Shown here in pieces: positions 16,219 through 23,138 of a DNA stretch of 32,482 bases. The notes below the pieces were generated by a model, which worked only from the letters and a program-made list of their open reading frames with translations, had not been told where the DNA came from and ran no database searches. The first letter of the stretch is position 1, and each line of letters opens with the position of its first letter. This stretch comes from a virus. Made by a program: the position numbers and the translations under genes. The stretch lies in the IMG/VR virus record IMGVR_UViG_3300042868_000853, positions 1-32,482 of that record; one strand, 5' to 3'.

Positions 16219-16836
16219 ATGAAAAAATGTAAAAAATGTAATATAGAAAAACAATTAAATAATTTTTATAAAGAAAAAAGAAATAATGATGGTTTTTCTG
16301 GAACTTGTAAAATTTGTATAAAAAAATATAATAAGGAATATAAAACAAATAATATAGATAAGGTAATTATATCGCAAAAAAAATGGGTTTTAAATAATTT
16401 AGAAAAAATAAAAGAATATAAAAAAGAATATTTTATTATAAATAAAGAAAAAATTTCTAAATTACATAAAGAATATCATTTTAAAAATAAAGATAAATTA
16501 AATAAAATTTATGTAGAAAGAAAAAATAATAATCCTCTTTTAAAATTAAAATGTAATACAAGAAATTTAATTGGAATATCAATTAAAAGACAAGGTTATA
16601 GTAAAAAATCTAAAACTTTTAATATATTAGGATGTTCTTTTGATGAATTTAAAGCACATTTAGAAAAACAATTTACTGAAGGAATGAATTGGGAAAATCA
16701 AGGACAATGGCATATGGACCATATATATCCTGTATCTTTAGCAAAAAATGAAGAAGAACTTATAAAGTTAAATCATTATACTAATTTTCAACCTTTATGG
16801 GCGATAGATAATCTTAAAAAAGGTAATAAAATATAA
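16219..16836 (+). CDS. HNH homing endonuclease
   Basis: I start this at ATG 16219 (205 aa); a TTG at 16213 would add two residues. The N-terminus has a zinc-binding-like pair of Cys knuckles (MKKCKKC ... TCKICI, about 1-35), then an extremely Lys/Asn/Ile-rich spacer (about 40-115). The C-terminal HNH nuclease region has WHMDHIYPVSLAKNEEE (about 166-182), YTNFQPLWAIDNLKKGNK. The DH and N...N/K residues fit an HNH active site coordinating a metal. It is free-standing, adjoins the NinG-like gene with no spacer, and is more AT-rich than neighbours, all consistent with a mobile homing nuclease. Confidence 0.85.
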   Translation: MKKCKKCNIEKQLNNFYKEKRNNDGFSGTCKICIKKYNKEYKTNNIDKVIISQKKWVLNNLEKIKEYKKEYFIINKEKISKLHKEYHFKNKDKLNKIYVERKNNNPLLKLKCNTRNLIGISIKRQGYSKKSKTFNILGCSFDEFKAHLEKQFTEGMNWENQGQWHMDHIYPVSLAKNEEELIKLNHYTNFQPLWAIDNLKKGNKI

Positions 16837-17226
16837 ATGGCTAAAGAAATAAAAAGAAGTATTTTAATTAAAAAACTTGATACTATATTTTCACAATATA
16901 TTAGAAGAAGATATGCTGTAAATAATATATCTGAATGTTTTACTTGTGGAGTCAAAAATGAATATAAGAAGCTACAAGCAGGTCATTTTGCGTCAAGAAG
17001 ACATTATTCAACAAGATGGAATGAATACAATGTTCAAGTTCAATGTTATTCCTGTAATATTTGTAATCAAGGAATGCAGTTTGAATTTGGTAAAAAATTA
17101 TGTTTACAATATGGTGATAACTTTGCAGAAGATTTAATGATAGAATCTAAAAAAATAGTTAAATTTACAGAATCAAATTTGATTGAAATGATTGAATACT
17201 ATAATTCTAAATTAGATTCTTTGTAG
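16837..17226 (+). CDS. ninG: NinG/Rap-like recombination endonuclease
   Basis: The 129-aa protein matches the lambda NinG (Rap) family of structure-specific nucleases acting on branched recombination intermediates. Visible features: LDTIFSQYIRRRYA (about 14-27), ECFTCG (about 34-39), KLQAGHFASRRHYSTRW with NEYNVQVQCYSCNICNQGMQ (about 48-86) and a closing FGKKLCLQYG. The Cys pairs and the AGH His are the zinc and active-site residues expected of this HNH-related fold. It is followed by an intrinsic terminator. The family is about 200 aa in lambda; this is a shorter, core-only version, as in many Bacteroidota phages. Confidence 0.8.
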   Translation: MAKEIKRSILIKKLDTIFSQYIRRRYAVNNISECFTCGVKNEYKKLQAGHFASRRHYSTRWNEYNVQVQCYSCNICNQGMQFEFGKKLCLQYGDNFAEDLMIESKKIVKFTESNLIEMIEYYNSKLDSL

Positions 17227-17256
17227 TTCTCTGTTTATATATTGTTTGTTAGAAGA

Positions 17257-17285
17257 GGGATGCTTTAATTAGCGTCCCTTTTTTT
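17257..17285 (+). terminator. Intrinsic terminator after ninG-like gene
   Basis: A 7-bp stem GGGATGC (17257-17263) / GCGTCCC (17272-17278), with one G-U pair and an 8-base loop, is followed by seven T residues. It closes the endonuclease pair and isolates it from the early operon starting at about 17335. Confidence 0.88.
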
Positions 17286-17334
17286 ATTTTAAAACTTTAA
17301 CTTTTCTTTAACACTTTTATATCTAAAACAGTTA

Positions 17335-17342
17335 TATATTTG
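17335..17342 (+). promoter_or_regulatory. TAnnTTTG early promoter
   Basis: TATATTTG sits right after a terminator and 37 bases upstream of the first early ORF. A clear -33 TTTG is missing; T-rich stretches at 17302-17319 may serve. The A-rich leader contains TAACAATTTAAAAAA (17357-17371), shared with the promoter region at 23881. Confidence 0.65.
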
Positions 17343-17379
17343 TACTCAACAAACAATAACAATTTAAAAAATAGAAATT

Positions 17380-17616
17380 ATGAATGTTCAAAAAATTAAA
17401 ATTACAGAAACAAGAGGTATTATTCAATTTGGTGAAGCTATTATTGATAAAATTATTGTTCAATTTTGCTATAATTTAAAATCTGATAAATTTACAGCAA
17501 TATCTTATGATAGATTTAAAGCAAGTGGAATATTTCCTGAAGGTAGAAATAAAGATATACCACAATCTTATTTAGTAGGTAACGCAATTAAAAAAGCAAT
17601 TAAAAACAACAACTAA
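17380..17616 (+). CDS. First early-operon protein, unknown function
   Basis: A 78-aa protein begins MNVQKIKITETRGIIQFGEA and continues with beta-strand-like segments (IIDKIIVQFCYNLKSDKF) and a basic C-terminus (GNAIKKAIKNNN). It is the first gene after the 17335 promoter, a position often held by host-takeover or anti-defence proteins. I recognise no family and claim no function. Confidence 0.65.
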   Translation: MNVQKIKITETRGIIQFGEAIIDKIIVQFCYNLKSDKFTAISYDRFKASGIFPEGRNKDIPQSYLVGNAIKKAIKNNN

Positions 17617-17627
17617 AAACAAACAAA

Positions 17628-17711
17628 ATGAAACAAAATTTAAAAGACATCGGATTAGCATTTATTTTATGGGGATTATTTTTTACTTTAGTATTAACTT
17701 TAACACTTTAA
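17628..17711 (+). CDS. 27-aa single-span membrane peptide
   Basis: A 27-aa ORF, MKQNLKDIGLAFILWGLFFT followed by LVLTLTL, is almost wholly one transmembrane helix. A typical A-rich leader (AACAAACAAA) precedes its ATG. Such micro-membrane proteins occur in early phage operons. It could be spurious, but the leader and spacing (11 bases from the upstream stop) support it. Confidence 0.45.
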   Translation: MKQNLKDIGLAFILWGLFFTLVLTLTL

Positions 17712-17714
17712 CAA

Positions 17715-17894
17715 ATGAAAGATTTATTAGATTACAACAGATTTAGATTAGAAGCAATGCAAGATAGAATTTGCAAATTAGAAAACCATCTTCAAATATT
17801 AGAAACATACTGTTTTGAATTAGCTGATGAAAATTGTCCAAGAGAATACAAGACAATAATTAAACAAGAACTTTATAACCTTAAAACAAATTAA
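17715..17894 (+). CDS. Small helical early protein
   Basis: A 59-aa ORF begins MKDLLDYNRFRLEAMQDRIC and continues KLENHLQILETYCFELADEN, a strongly amphipathic helical pattern, then a basic end (EYKTIIKQELYNLKTN). It fills the space between the membrane peptide and the HNH gene with one- to three-base gaps. Probably a small helical or coiled-coil protein; no family recognised. Confidence 0.6.
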   Translation: MKDLLDYNRFRLEAMQDRICKLENHLQILETYCFELADENCPREYKTIIKQELYNLKTN

Positions 17895-17895
17895 A

Positions 17896-18336
17896 ATGGA
17901 ATATGAAGAATTAATAAGTAATTTTAAATATAATAATGAAACTGGATTATTAAATAGAATTACAAGAAAAAATAGTAATGGCTGTAAAGATAAATTTGGG
18001 TATTTAATTATAAAATACAAAGGTAAACAACATAAAGCACATAGATTAATTTGGCTTTATAATTATAAAAAATACCCTGATAATTTAATAGACCATATTA
18101 ATGGAATAACAAGTGATAATAGAATTGAAAATTTAAGGGATGTTAGTTGTTTAGAAAATTCTTTAAATCATAAAAGAAAAGCAAATGATATAACTGGTTA
18201 TGTTGGAATTTATAAAGATGAAATAACAAAAGGTTTAAAAAGTAAATTTACAACTCAATTTAACAATAAACAATATAGATTTTTAACAATAGAAGAATGT
18301 ATAAATTTTAGAAAAAACAATAACTTAAAACTATAA
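17896..18336 (+). CDS. HNH homing endonuclease (HNH_3 type)
   Basis: A 146-aa endonuclease with the HNH_3 signature: KAHRLIWLYNYKKYPDN (about 48-64), LIDHINGITSDNRIENLRDV (about 65-84) and a CLENSLNHKRK helix. The tail after it (DITGYVGIYKDE ... FTTQFNNKQYRFLT) resembles the AP2-like DNA-binding domain that usually follows. DHxNG, DNRxENLR and the NxxNH segment give the H-N-H residues. It is inserted directly before the ERF gene without disrupting it. Free-standing homing nuclease is the likeliest role. Confidence 0.88.
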   Translation: MEYEELISNFKYNNETGLLNRITRKNSNGCKDKFGYLIIKYKGKQHKAHRLIWLYNYKKYPDNLIDHINGITSDNRIENLRDVSCLENSLNHKRKANDITGYVGIYKDEITKGLKSKFTTQFNNKQYRFLTIEECINFRKNNNLKL

Positions 18337-18339
18337 AAA

Positions 18340-18894
18340 ATGACAGAATTAAATTTTTATGAAAAATTAGCAGCAGTTAAATCTGAAGTAGGTAGGATTT
18401 CAAAAGATAGTAGCAATCCTTTTTTTAAAAGTAAATACTTTGATATAAATTCTTTACTTATGCACGTTGAACCAATTATACAAAAAAATGGTTTATTATT
18501 ATTGCAACCTATTCAAGATAATTTAGTAAAAAGTATTATTTATGATACAAATGGATTTTCTATTGAATCAGGAATTAACCTAACTGGAATAACAGACCCG
18601 CAAAAATTAGGTTCGGCAATCACTTATTTTAGAAGATACACTTTACAATCTTTATTAGCTTTACAGGCAGAAGATGATGATGCAAATTTAGCAAGTAAAA
18701 AATCAAATGTTGCAGAAACTTTAACATCAAAAGAAATAAGTGCAGCATTAGATGATAAAAAATGGTTAAATAAAAATACACCAGAATTTAATAAAGCTAT
18801 TGAATATTTAAAAAATGGTGGTAATATTGCAACTATTGAAGGAAAGTATAAAATGACTAAAGTTGTAAAAGACGAATTATTAAAAGTTAAATAA
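18340..18894 (+). CDS. erf: ERF-family single-strand annealing protein
   Basis: The 184-aa protein matches the Essential Recombination Function family of P22-type annealing proteins. Signature segments: FYEKLAAVKSEVGRISKDS, NPFFKSKYFDINSLLMHVEP (about 26-45), GLLLLQPIQ, then DPQKLGSAITYFRRYTLQSL with LALQAEDDDAN (about 86-116). ERF proteins form rings that anneal complementary ssDNA and help circularise or recombine phage DNA. The C-terminal ~60 residues are variable and Lys-rich. It likely works with the SSB-like protein next door and the RecE-like exonuclease at 24512. Confidence 0.9.
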   Translation: MTELNFYEKLAAVKSEVGRISKDSSNPFFKSKYFDINSLLMHVEPIIQKNGLLLLQPIQDNLVKSIIYDTNGFSIESGINLTGITDPQKLGSAITYFRRYTLQSLLALQAEDDDANLASKKSNVAETLTSKEISAALDDKKWLNKNTPEFNKAIEYLKNGGNIATIEGKYKMTKVVKDELLKVK

Positions 18895-18950
18895 TAAAAC
18901 TGAATAGCTGACAACAGTAAAAAAAGGTAAGCAAAATAAAATTAAATAAT

Positions 18951-19247
18951 ATGAGTGCATTAATTAATGTAAGTTTAAGAGTTGACAAATTACCTAAAGA
19001 AAAATTTGTATCAGGAAAAGATGGTGCAGTTTATTACAACTTTACAGTTGGAGTAAATGACGAATCTAACCAATGGGGACAAAATGTATCTTTAACTGAT
19101 AGTCAAACAAAAGAAGAAAGAGAAGCTAAAAAGCCTAAAACGTATTTAGGAAATGGAAATGTAATTTGGACAAATGGAACTATTTCAGTTGCTGATAAAA
19201 AAGCAGAAGCAACTGCATCAGTTGTAGATGACAATTTACCTTTCTAA
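18951..19247 (+). CDS. Single-stranded DNA-binding-like protein
   Basis: A 98-aa beta-rich protein beginning MSALINVSLRVDKLPKEKFV, with a central GAVYYNFTVGVNDESNQWGQ stretch (about 25-44) and the C-terminus VVDDNLPF. The acidic tip DDNLPF closely matches the DDDIPF tail of bacterial SSB that recruits partner proteins. Size, tail and adjacency to ERF support an OB-fold ssDNA-binding protein of phage type. It is followed by an intrinsic terminator. Confidence 0.75.
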   Translation: MSALINVSLRVDKLPKEKFVSGKDGAVYYNFTVGVNDESNQWGQNVSLTDSQTKEEREAKKPKTYLGNGNVIWTNGTISVADKKAEATASVVDDNLPF

Positions 19248-19289
19248 TTAATTATTAATTTAGGGATTAGTCTACCTAAAATTATACTC

Positions 19290-19318
19290 AAAAGGGAATG
19301 TAAAAGTTCCCTTTTTTT
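19290..19318 (+). terminator. Intrinsic terminator after SSB-like gene
   Basis: A 10-bp stem pairs 19290-19299 (AAAAGGGAAT) with 19306-19315 (GTTCCCTTTT), with one T-G pair, around a 6-base loop. A T7 run (19312-19318) completes it. It separates the ERF/SSB unit from the ATPase gene 18 bases downstream. Confidence 0.85.
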
Positions 19319-19335
19319 AACAAACAAACAAACAA

Positions 19336-20184
19336 ATGGAATTAAACAAAGACGAAAAGAGATTATTAATGGAAGTTTTTGAAGCAGAATGTTTCATTAA
19401 TCCATTAGAAAAGATAACGCATCCAAAACCAGCTATTTCATTTGGTGTTAAAAGTTACGAAACTAAAGATGGAAAAATAGAATATCCTACACCAATAGGA
19501 ACTTATGGTAATTTTAGCTTTGTACAAGCTCCTCCTAAAAGTAAAAAAACATTCTTTGTATCATTATTATCAGCAATATATTTAGCAGACGAATTAGAGC
19601 AATTTGGAGGTGATTTAAAGGCCAATAGAGACAATAAGCACCTAATACATTTTGATACTGAACAGGGCAATTTTCACGCTGCAAATGTGTTTAAAAGACC
19701 TATTGATATGACTGGAATAAAAACAGATAAATACCATACTTTAGCCTTGCGACAATTATCATTTAAAGAAAGAGTTGAATTTATAGAATATTACCTTTAC
19801 GATAAACTTGAGGCTACAAATATTGGATTAGTAATTATTGATGGTATTGCAGATTTATGTTCTGATGTAAATAATATAGAAGAATCTAATAATGTAGTTC
19901 AAAAGTTAATGAAATGGTCAAAGGAATTAAATTGCCACATAGTAACAGTAATACATTCTAATTTTGGAACTGATAAACCAACAGGGCATTTAGGTTCATT
20001 TTTAGAAAAGAAAACAGAAACGCAAATACAATTAGAATTAAACACAGTAAACAAAGGATTAGTAACCGTAAGTTGTAAACGTTCCAGAAATGCACCATTT
20101 GAAAACTTTAGTTTTAAAGTAAATAATTTTGGATTGCCACAAGTTGAAGGAGCATTTTATGACCCATTAAAAGATATATTTTGA
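19336..20184 (+). CDS. RecA/RepA-type ATPase with altered Walker A
   Basis: The 282-aa protein has the layout of RecA-superfamily replicative or repair ATPases (AAA_25/RepA-like). The phosphate-binding loop reads APPKSKKT (about 64-71), where the canonical pattern is GxxxxGK[ST]; both glycines are replaced but the terminal KT is kept. HFDTEQ (about 104-109) resembles an acid-containing strand. LVIIDGIADL (about 162-171) is a Walker B strand with Asp, and IVTVIHSNFG (about 195-204) a sensor-like strand. It may act as a helicase or loader in phage replication. An A-rich AACAAACAAACAA leader precedes the ATG. Confidence 0.7.
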   Translation: MELNKDEKRLLMEVFEAECFINPLEKITHPKPAISFGVKSYETKDGKIEYPTPIGTYGNFSFVQAPPKSKKTFFVSLLSAIYLADELEQFGGDLKANRDNKHLIHFDTEQGNFHAANVFKRPIDMTGIKTDKYHTLALRQLSFKERVEFIEYYLYDKLEATNIGLVIIDGIADLCSDVNNIEESNNVVQKLMKWSKELNCHIVTVIHSNFGTDKPTGHLGSFLEKKTETQIQLELNTVNKGLVTVSCKRSRNAPFENFSFKVNNFGLPQVEGAFYDPLKDIF

Positions 20185-20477
20185 AAACAACAATTAAAAA
20201 CCACTTAGAAGAATTACAAGTTTCAAACGAAAGAATGTTACTTTATCATTCAGACAATAAAATGTTAATAAGTTTCTTTAAAGATTTAAAAGAAAAGCTT
20301 GTATATTTACAAGAATTAACAGATATGGAAGCAAGATATAATTTAACACCCATAGCTGATTGTATTGAAGAACTATTAGAAGTTGATTCTGAATTAACAC
20401 ATATTGATTTTTCAATTCAATTAAAAGAAGTAATTTCTGAAAAGAAAGTAGTAAAAGTAAACGCAAAATTATTTTAA
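20181..20477 (+). CDS. Helical protein of unknown function (TTG start)
   Basis: A 98-aa ORF starting at TTG 20181, overlapping the ATPase stop as TTGA. The first in-frame ATG would be codon 19, so TTG is favoured because it removes the gap. The protein is helical (LLYHSDNKMLISFFKDLKEK, LVYLQELTDMEARY) with acidic and Leu-rich stretches and a Lys/Val-rich end. No family recognised. Its coupling suggests it belongs with the ATPase. Confidence 0.6.
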   Translation: MKTTIKNHLEELQVSNERMLLYHSDNKMLISFFKDLKEKLVYLQELTDMEARYNLTPIADCIEELLEVDSELTHIDFSIQLKEVISEKKVVKVNAKLF

Positions 20478-20478
20478 T

Positions 20479-20697
20479 ATGGTATTAATCACTTTAGGTT
20501 TTATTTTATGTACTGCATTTATAATAGCACAATTCTACGATTGTGAAATAATTATAAATCCAATTAAAGGTGTAATGCTCGGGGCATTGTACAACGATGA
20601 TGAATTTGATGACGAAACAGAACACACTATACAGGTTCTAATATTAATAATATCATTTTCATTTATATGGACAACTTCAACTGGCTGGAACAAGTAG
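20479..20697 (+). CDS. Small two-span membrane protein
   Basis: A 72-aa protein with an N-terminal hydrophobic helix (VLITLGFILCTAFIIAQF, about 2-19), an acidic middle (YNDDEFDDETEH) and a second hydrophobic helix (IQVLILIISFSFIWTTS, about 51-67). The predicted topology puts the acidic loop between two membrane spans. It sits among DNA-metabolism genes and overlaps the sigma-like gene by 31 bases. Function unknown; early phage membrane proteins sometimes act in exclusion or membrane-tethered replication. Confidence 0.6.
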   Translation: MVLITLGFILCTAFIIAQFYDCEIIINPIKGVMLGALYNDDEFDDETEHTIQVLILIISFSFIWTTSTGWNK

Positions 20698-21209
20698 CAA
20701 AACACCACAAAGAATGGATTGAAATAATTCATAAATTTGGTGAATATGATTATGCAGAAGATATAGTACAGGAAAGTTATATAGCATTGATAAAATATGC
20801 TGATGCTTCTAAACTTATTGATGCAAATGGAAAAGTCAGAAAAGGATATATGTTTTTTACATTAAAATCTTTGTTTTTTCAGTTCTACAATAAGAAAATG
20901 AAAATAACTAAAGTACCAATAGATGGATGCTGGGAATTATTTGACGATTCAAACGTAGAAGAACACAAGGCATATAATGATATATGTATGTTAATTGATG
21001 ATGAGATTGAGAATTGGAGTTGGTATGACCGCAAATTGTTCAAACTTTATAGAGACAATGATTTATCTATGAGAGATATTTCAAAAGAAACTACAATCAG
21101 TTTAATATCTATATTCCATTCAATTAAGAATTATAAAATTATTTTAAAAGAAAAATTCCAGAAGGAATATACTGATTACGTTGAAAATGATTACAATCAA
21201 ATTTATTAA
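20667..21209 (+). CDS. Sigma-70-family-like protein
   Basis: The 180-aa protein has the two-part layout of an ECF-type sigma factor. A region-2-like segment has YDYAEDIVQESYIALIKYAD (about 27-46), matching the D-x-V-Q-E/D-x-F/Y signature. A region-4-like helix-turn-helix has RKLFKLYRDNDLSMRDISKE with TTISLISIFHSIKN following it (about 122-155). Between lies a divergent linker. Such proteins in Bacteroidota phages are plausible regulators redirecting host RNA polymerase to phage late promoters. It could instead be a sigma-like DNA-binding packaging or regulatory protein; I favour transcription control because the late region lacks recognisable host promoters. Confidence 0.7.
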   Translation: MDNFNWLEQVAKHHKEWIEIIHKFGEYDYAEDIVQESYIALIKYADASKLIDANGKVRKGYMFFTLKSLFFQFYNKKMKITKVPIDGCWELFDDSNVEEHKAYNDICMLIDDEIENWSWYDRKLFKLYRDNDLSMRDISKETTISLISIFHSIKNYKIILKEKFQKEYTDYVENDYNQIY

Positions 21210-21224
21210 TAAAAATAATTAAAA

Positions 21225-21605
21225 ATGGCAAAAAGAAAAGCACAAGGTTTAGGTGATACAATAGAAGCTATCACAGAAGCAACAGGAATTAAAAAAGTGG
21301 TTGAAATGTTTAGCGAAGCAACAGGTATAGATTGTGGATGCGATGAAAGAAAAGTTAAACTAAATAATTTGTTTCCATACAACAGAAATATAAACTGTTT
21401 AAATGAATCAGATTATAATAAACTAACAAAGTATTTATCTGCTCAACAAAGCACATTAAATGCAATAGAACAACAAGAAGTATCTGACATCTATTTTAAC
21501 GTATTTAACTATCGTTTACAGATAAGTTCTTGTGCAAGTTGTTGGAAAGGTAAACTTGATGAATTAAGACGTGTATATAACGAATACAAGTCTGATGAAA
21601 TTTAA
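21225..21605 (+). CDS. Cys-containing protein of unknown function
   Basis: A 126-aa protein beginning MAKRKAQGLGDTIEAITEAT, with two GI-containing repeats of EATGI (about 18-22 and 31-35). It has CGCDERK (about 37-43), LNNLFPYNRNINCL and a late SSCASCW (about 101-107). The spaced Cys pairs suggest a zinc site. I associate GDTI...TGI...CGCxxRK with conserved hypotheticals of Bacteroidota phages. It follows the sigma-like gene by 15 bases. Possible DNA- or transcription-related role, unproven. Confidence 0.65.
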   Translation: MAKRKAQGLGDTIEAITEATGIKKVVEMFSEATGIDCGCDERKVKLNNLFPYNRNINCLNESDYNKLTKYLSAQQSTLNAIEQQEVSDIYFNVFNYRLQISSCASCWKGKLDELRRVYNEYKSDEI

Positions 21606-21969
21606 CAATGATTTTAGATATGATTTAAAATTTGGACAAGTAGGTGAAGAATTATTAGGTTCTATTTTTACTGATAAAATGATTGAAGTAAAAAGAGACA
21701 ATTGGATAGCAAGAAGTGGAAATATAGCTATTGAATTTGAAAGTAGAGGAAAACCATCTGGCATAAATAAAAGTTTAGCTGAATATTGGGTATTTATTTT
21801 TAGTGGTAAATTTGAAGATGATATTCTTTTAATTATAAAAACTGAAAGATTAAAATCAATATTTAAAAAATACTATGATAAAGGGAGTATTAAAAGTATG
21901 GGAGATAATAATACATCTAAAGCAGTATTAATTCCAGTAAAAGAAATAACAGATTATAAAAGCTATTAA
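21595..21969 (+). CDS. PD-(D/E)XK-like nuclease-fold protein
   Basis: I choose ATG 21595 (124 aa), overlapping the previous stop by 11 bases, over the upstream in-frame ATG at 21571. The protein has LKFGQVGEELLGSIFTDKMI (about 10-29), then EVKRDNWIARSGNIAIEFES (about 30-49) and RGKPSGINKS. The GE...EVKRD...GN..IE arrangement fits the E-x-K core of restriction-endonuclease-like (PD-(D/E)XK) proteins of small phage type, such as resolvases or exonucleases. Catalytic residues would include Glu30 and Lys32. Identification is by motif only. Confidence 0.6.
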   Translation: MKFNNDFRYDLKFGQVGEELLGSIFTDKMIEVKRDNWIARSGNIAIEFESRGKPSGINKSLAEYWVFIFSGKFEDDILLIIKTERLKSIFKKYYDKGSIKSMGDNNTSKAVLIPVKEITDYKSY

Positions 21970-21970
21970 A

Positions 21971-22327
21971 ATGGAAATAAACATAATACAACAGGAATAT
22001 TTAAAATCAGTAATATTAAGTCAGTTACTGTTAGAATCAAATGAAAGTTTAATTTTTACAACACAATACAAGCAACAGATTAAACATAAGATAAATAGTT
22101 TAAATAAAGACTTGGAGGAAACTGTAAGAAACGAATTTAAAATAATTTATAACACAGACCCTGAAACAACAACTAATATATTAAGAAGTATAGAAGAAAT
22201 AGTTTCCAAACTGCAAACAAGTACATTAGATGAATTAGTATTTATAAATGCAGTAATAGACAAATACAAAGAAAATGCTGAATGGTTCAAAGAGTACGGA
22301 GAAACAGAATTTTTAAAATTAGACTAA
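21971..22327 (+). CDS. Helical early protein, unknown
   Basis: A 118-aa protein that is mostly helical (EYLKSVILSQLLLESNE, INSLNKDLEETVRNEF, ILRSIEEIVSKLQT, FINAVIDKYKENAEWF). No Cys or membrane segment. Its stop overlaps the next ATG (TAATG). No family recognised; the layout suggests a helical bundle, perhaps an accessory replication or regulatory protein. Confidence 0.6.
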   Translation: MEINIIQQEYLKSVILSQLLLESNESLIFTTQYKQQIKHKINSLNKDLEETVRNEFKIIYNTDPETTTNILRSIEEIVSKLQTSTLDELVFINAVIDKYKENAEWFKEYGETEFLKLD

Positions 22328-22494
22328 TGAAATTAACATACACATCTTACGGAAAAACATCAACAATAGAAACAGAAAATGATGATATTGATATTGATGA
22401 ATTAGGGCAAATGCTTTATAATTTATGTTTAACACAAACTTGGTCACCTGTAATATTAAAATCAATATTTAAAAAGGATGTTACAAATGGCTAA
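22327..22494 (+). CDS. 55-aa acidic small protein
   Basis: ATG 22327 shares a base with the upstream TAA and is preferred to an internal start at 22282. The 55-aa product is acidic in the middle (TSTIETENDDIDIDELGQML), then YNLCLTQTW and a basic end. Its 3' end overlaps the next gene. No family recognised; possible regulatory micro-protein. Confidence 0.55.
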   Translation: MKLTYTSYGKTSTIETENDDIDIDELGQMLYNLCLTQTWSPVILKSIFKKDVTNG

Positions 22495-22750
22495 AAAACA
22501 ATCAGAAAAGTATTCTCCAAAAGAAGATGAATTAGAAGCAATGAGATTATGCTGGAAGAATGATTTAGCTTATGTAATACAACCAATACAAAACACAAAA
22601 ATGTATCACGTAATTAAGTTTCAAATATCAGACAACTTAAAGATATATACTTTTGAAATAGATAAAACAAAAATAGAATTTACAGAATATGAAGCATCTA
22701 AAAAGGTTATGGAACTTTACACACAACATTCTAAAAGATTTAGTAAATGA
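22487..22750 (+). CDS. Small conserved-type phage protein
   Basis: ATG 22487 (87 aa) is chosen over ATG 22478, which would add three residues. It contains KYSPKEDELEAMRLCWKNDL (about 9-28), then AYVIQPIQNTKMYHVIKFQI and YEASKKVMELY near the end. I associate the MRLCW..DLAY.IQP..NTK pattern with a recurrent Bacteroidota phage hypothetical. Mixed alpha/beta layout, no catalytic motif. It overlaps neighbours on both sides (8 bases with the upstream gene, 4 with the next). Confidence 0.65.
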   Translation: MAKKQSEKYSPKEDELEAMRLCWKNDLAYVIQPIQNTKMYHVIKFQISDNLKIYTFEIDKTKIEFTEYEASKKVMELYTQHSKRFSK

Positions 22751-22938
22751 AATATAATATAGGAGATATTGTTATTTTAAAAACTGACCCAGAACAAAAA
22801 GTTAGATTAGTAACAGGAATTTTAATTAGAATAAATTCAAATTTATATTATTTATCACATTCTACGGAAGAAACTTTACATTATGAATTTGAAATATCAA
22901 AAGAAGTAAATGAAATTTTTAAATTAATGAATCAATAA
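22747..22938 (+). CDS. SH3/KOW-like small beta protein
   Basis: A 63-aa protein, MKYNIGDIVILKTDPEQKVR and LVTGILIRINSNLYYLSHS, with the opening YxxGDxVxLK followed by strand-turn-strand segments. This resembles small SH3-like barrels (KOW-type), but the match is weak. It overlaps its neighbours at both ends (ATGA upstream, TAATG downstream). Function unknown. Confidence 0.6.
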   Translation: MKYNIGDIVILKTDPEQKVRLVTGILIRINSNLYYLSHSTEETLHYEFEISKEVNEIFKLMNQ

Positions 22939-23138
22939 TGAAAGATAGTATAGTAGAATCAGTAATAGAACAATTTAAACAACGTTCTAACGTAGGAATT
23001 AATAAATATGGTACAACATTAGATAGAACAGATTTAAGTACAGGAGAATGGATAGAACACGCTATTGAAGAAAGTATGGATTTTATTCTTTATTTACGTA
23101 AAATAAAAACACAATGGGAGCAAAACAAAATGATTTAA
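22938..23138 (+). CDS. MazG-like NTP pyrophosphohydrolase-related protein
   Basis: The 66-aa protein has RSNVGINKYGTTLDRTDLST followed by GEWIEHAIEESMDFILYLRK. KYG..LDR....EWI.HA.EE..D...YL is the pattern of short all-alpha MazG-like proteins of phages, where the E-E-x-x-D residues (around EHAIEESMD) bind magnesium and hydrolyse nucleotide triphosphates. It is shorter than full MazG domains, so it may be a single-helix-pair dimer or a degenerate copy. A homing nuclease begins 25 bases before its end. Confidence 0.6.
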   Translation: MKDSIVESVIEQFKQRSNVGINKYGTTLDRTDLSTGEWIEHAIEESMDFILYLRKIKTQWEQNKMI

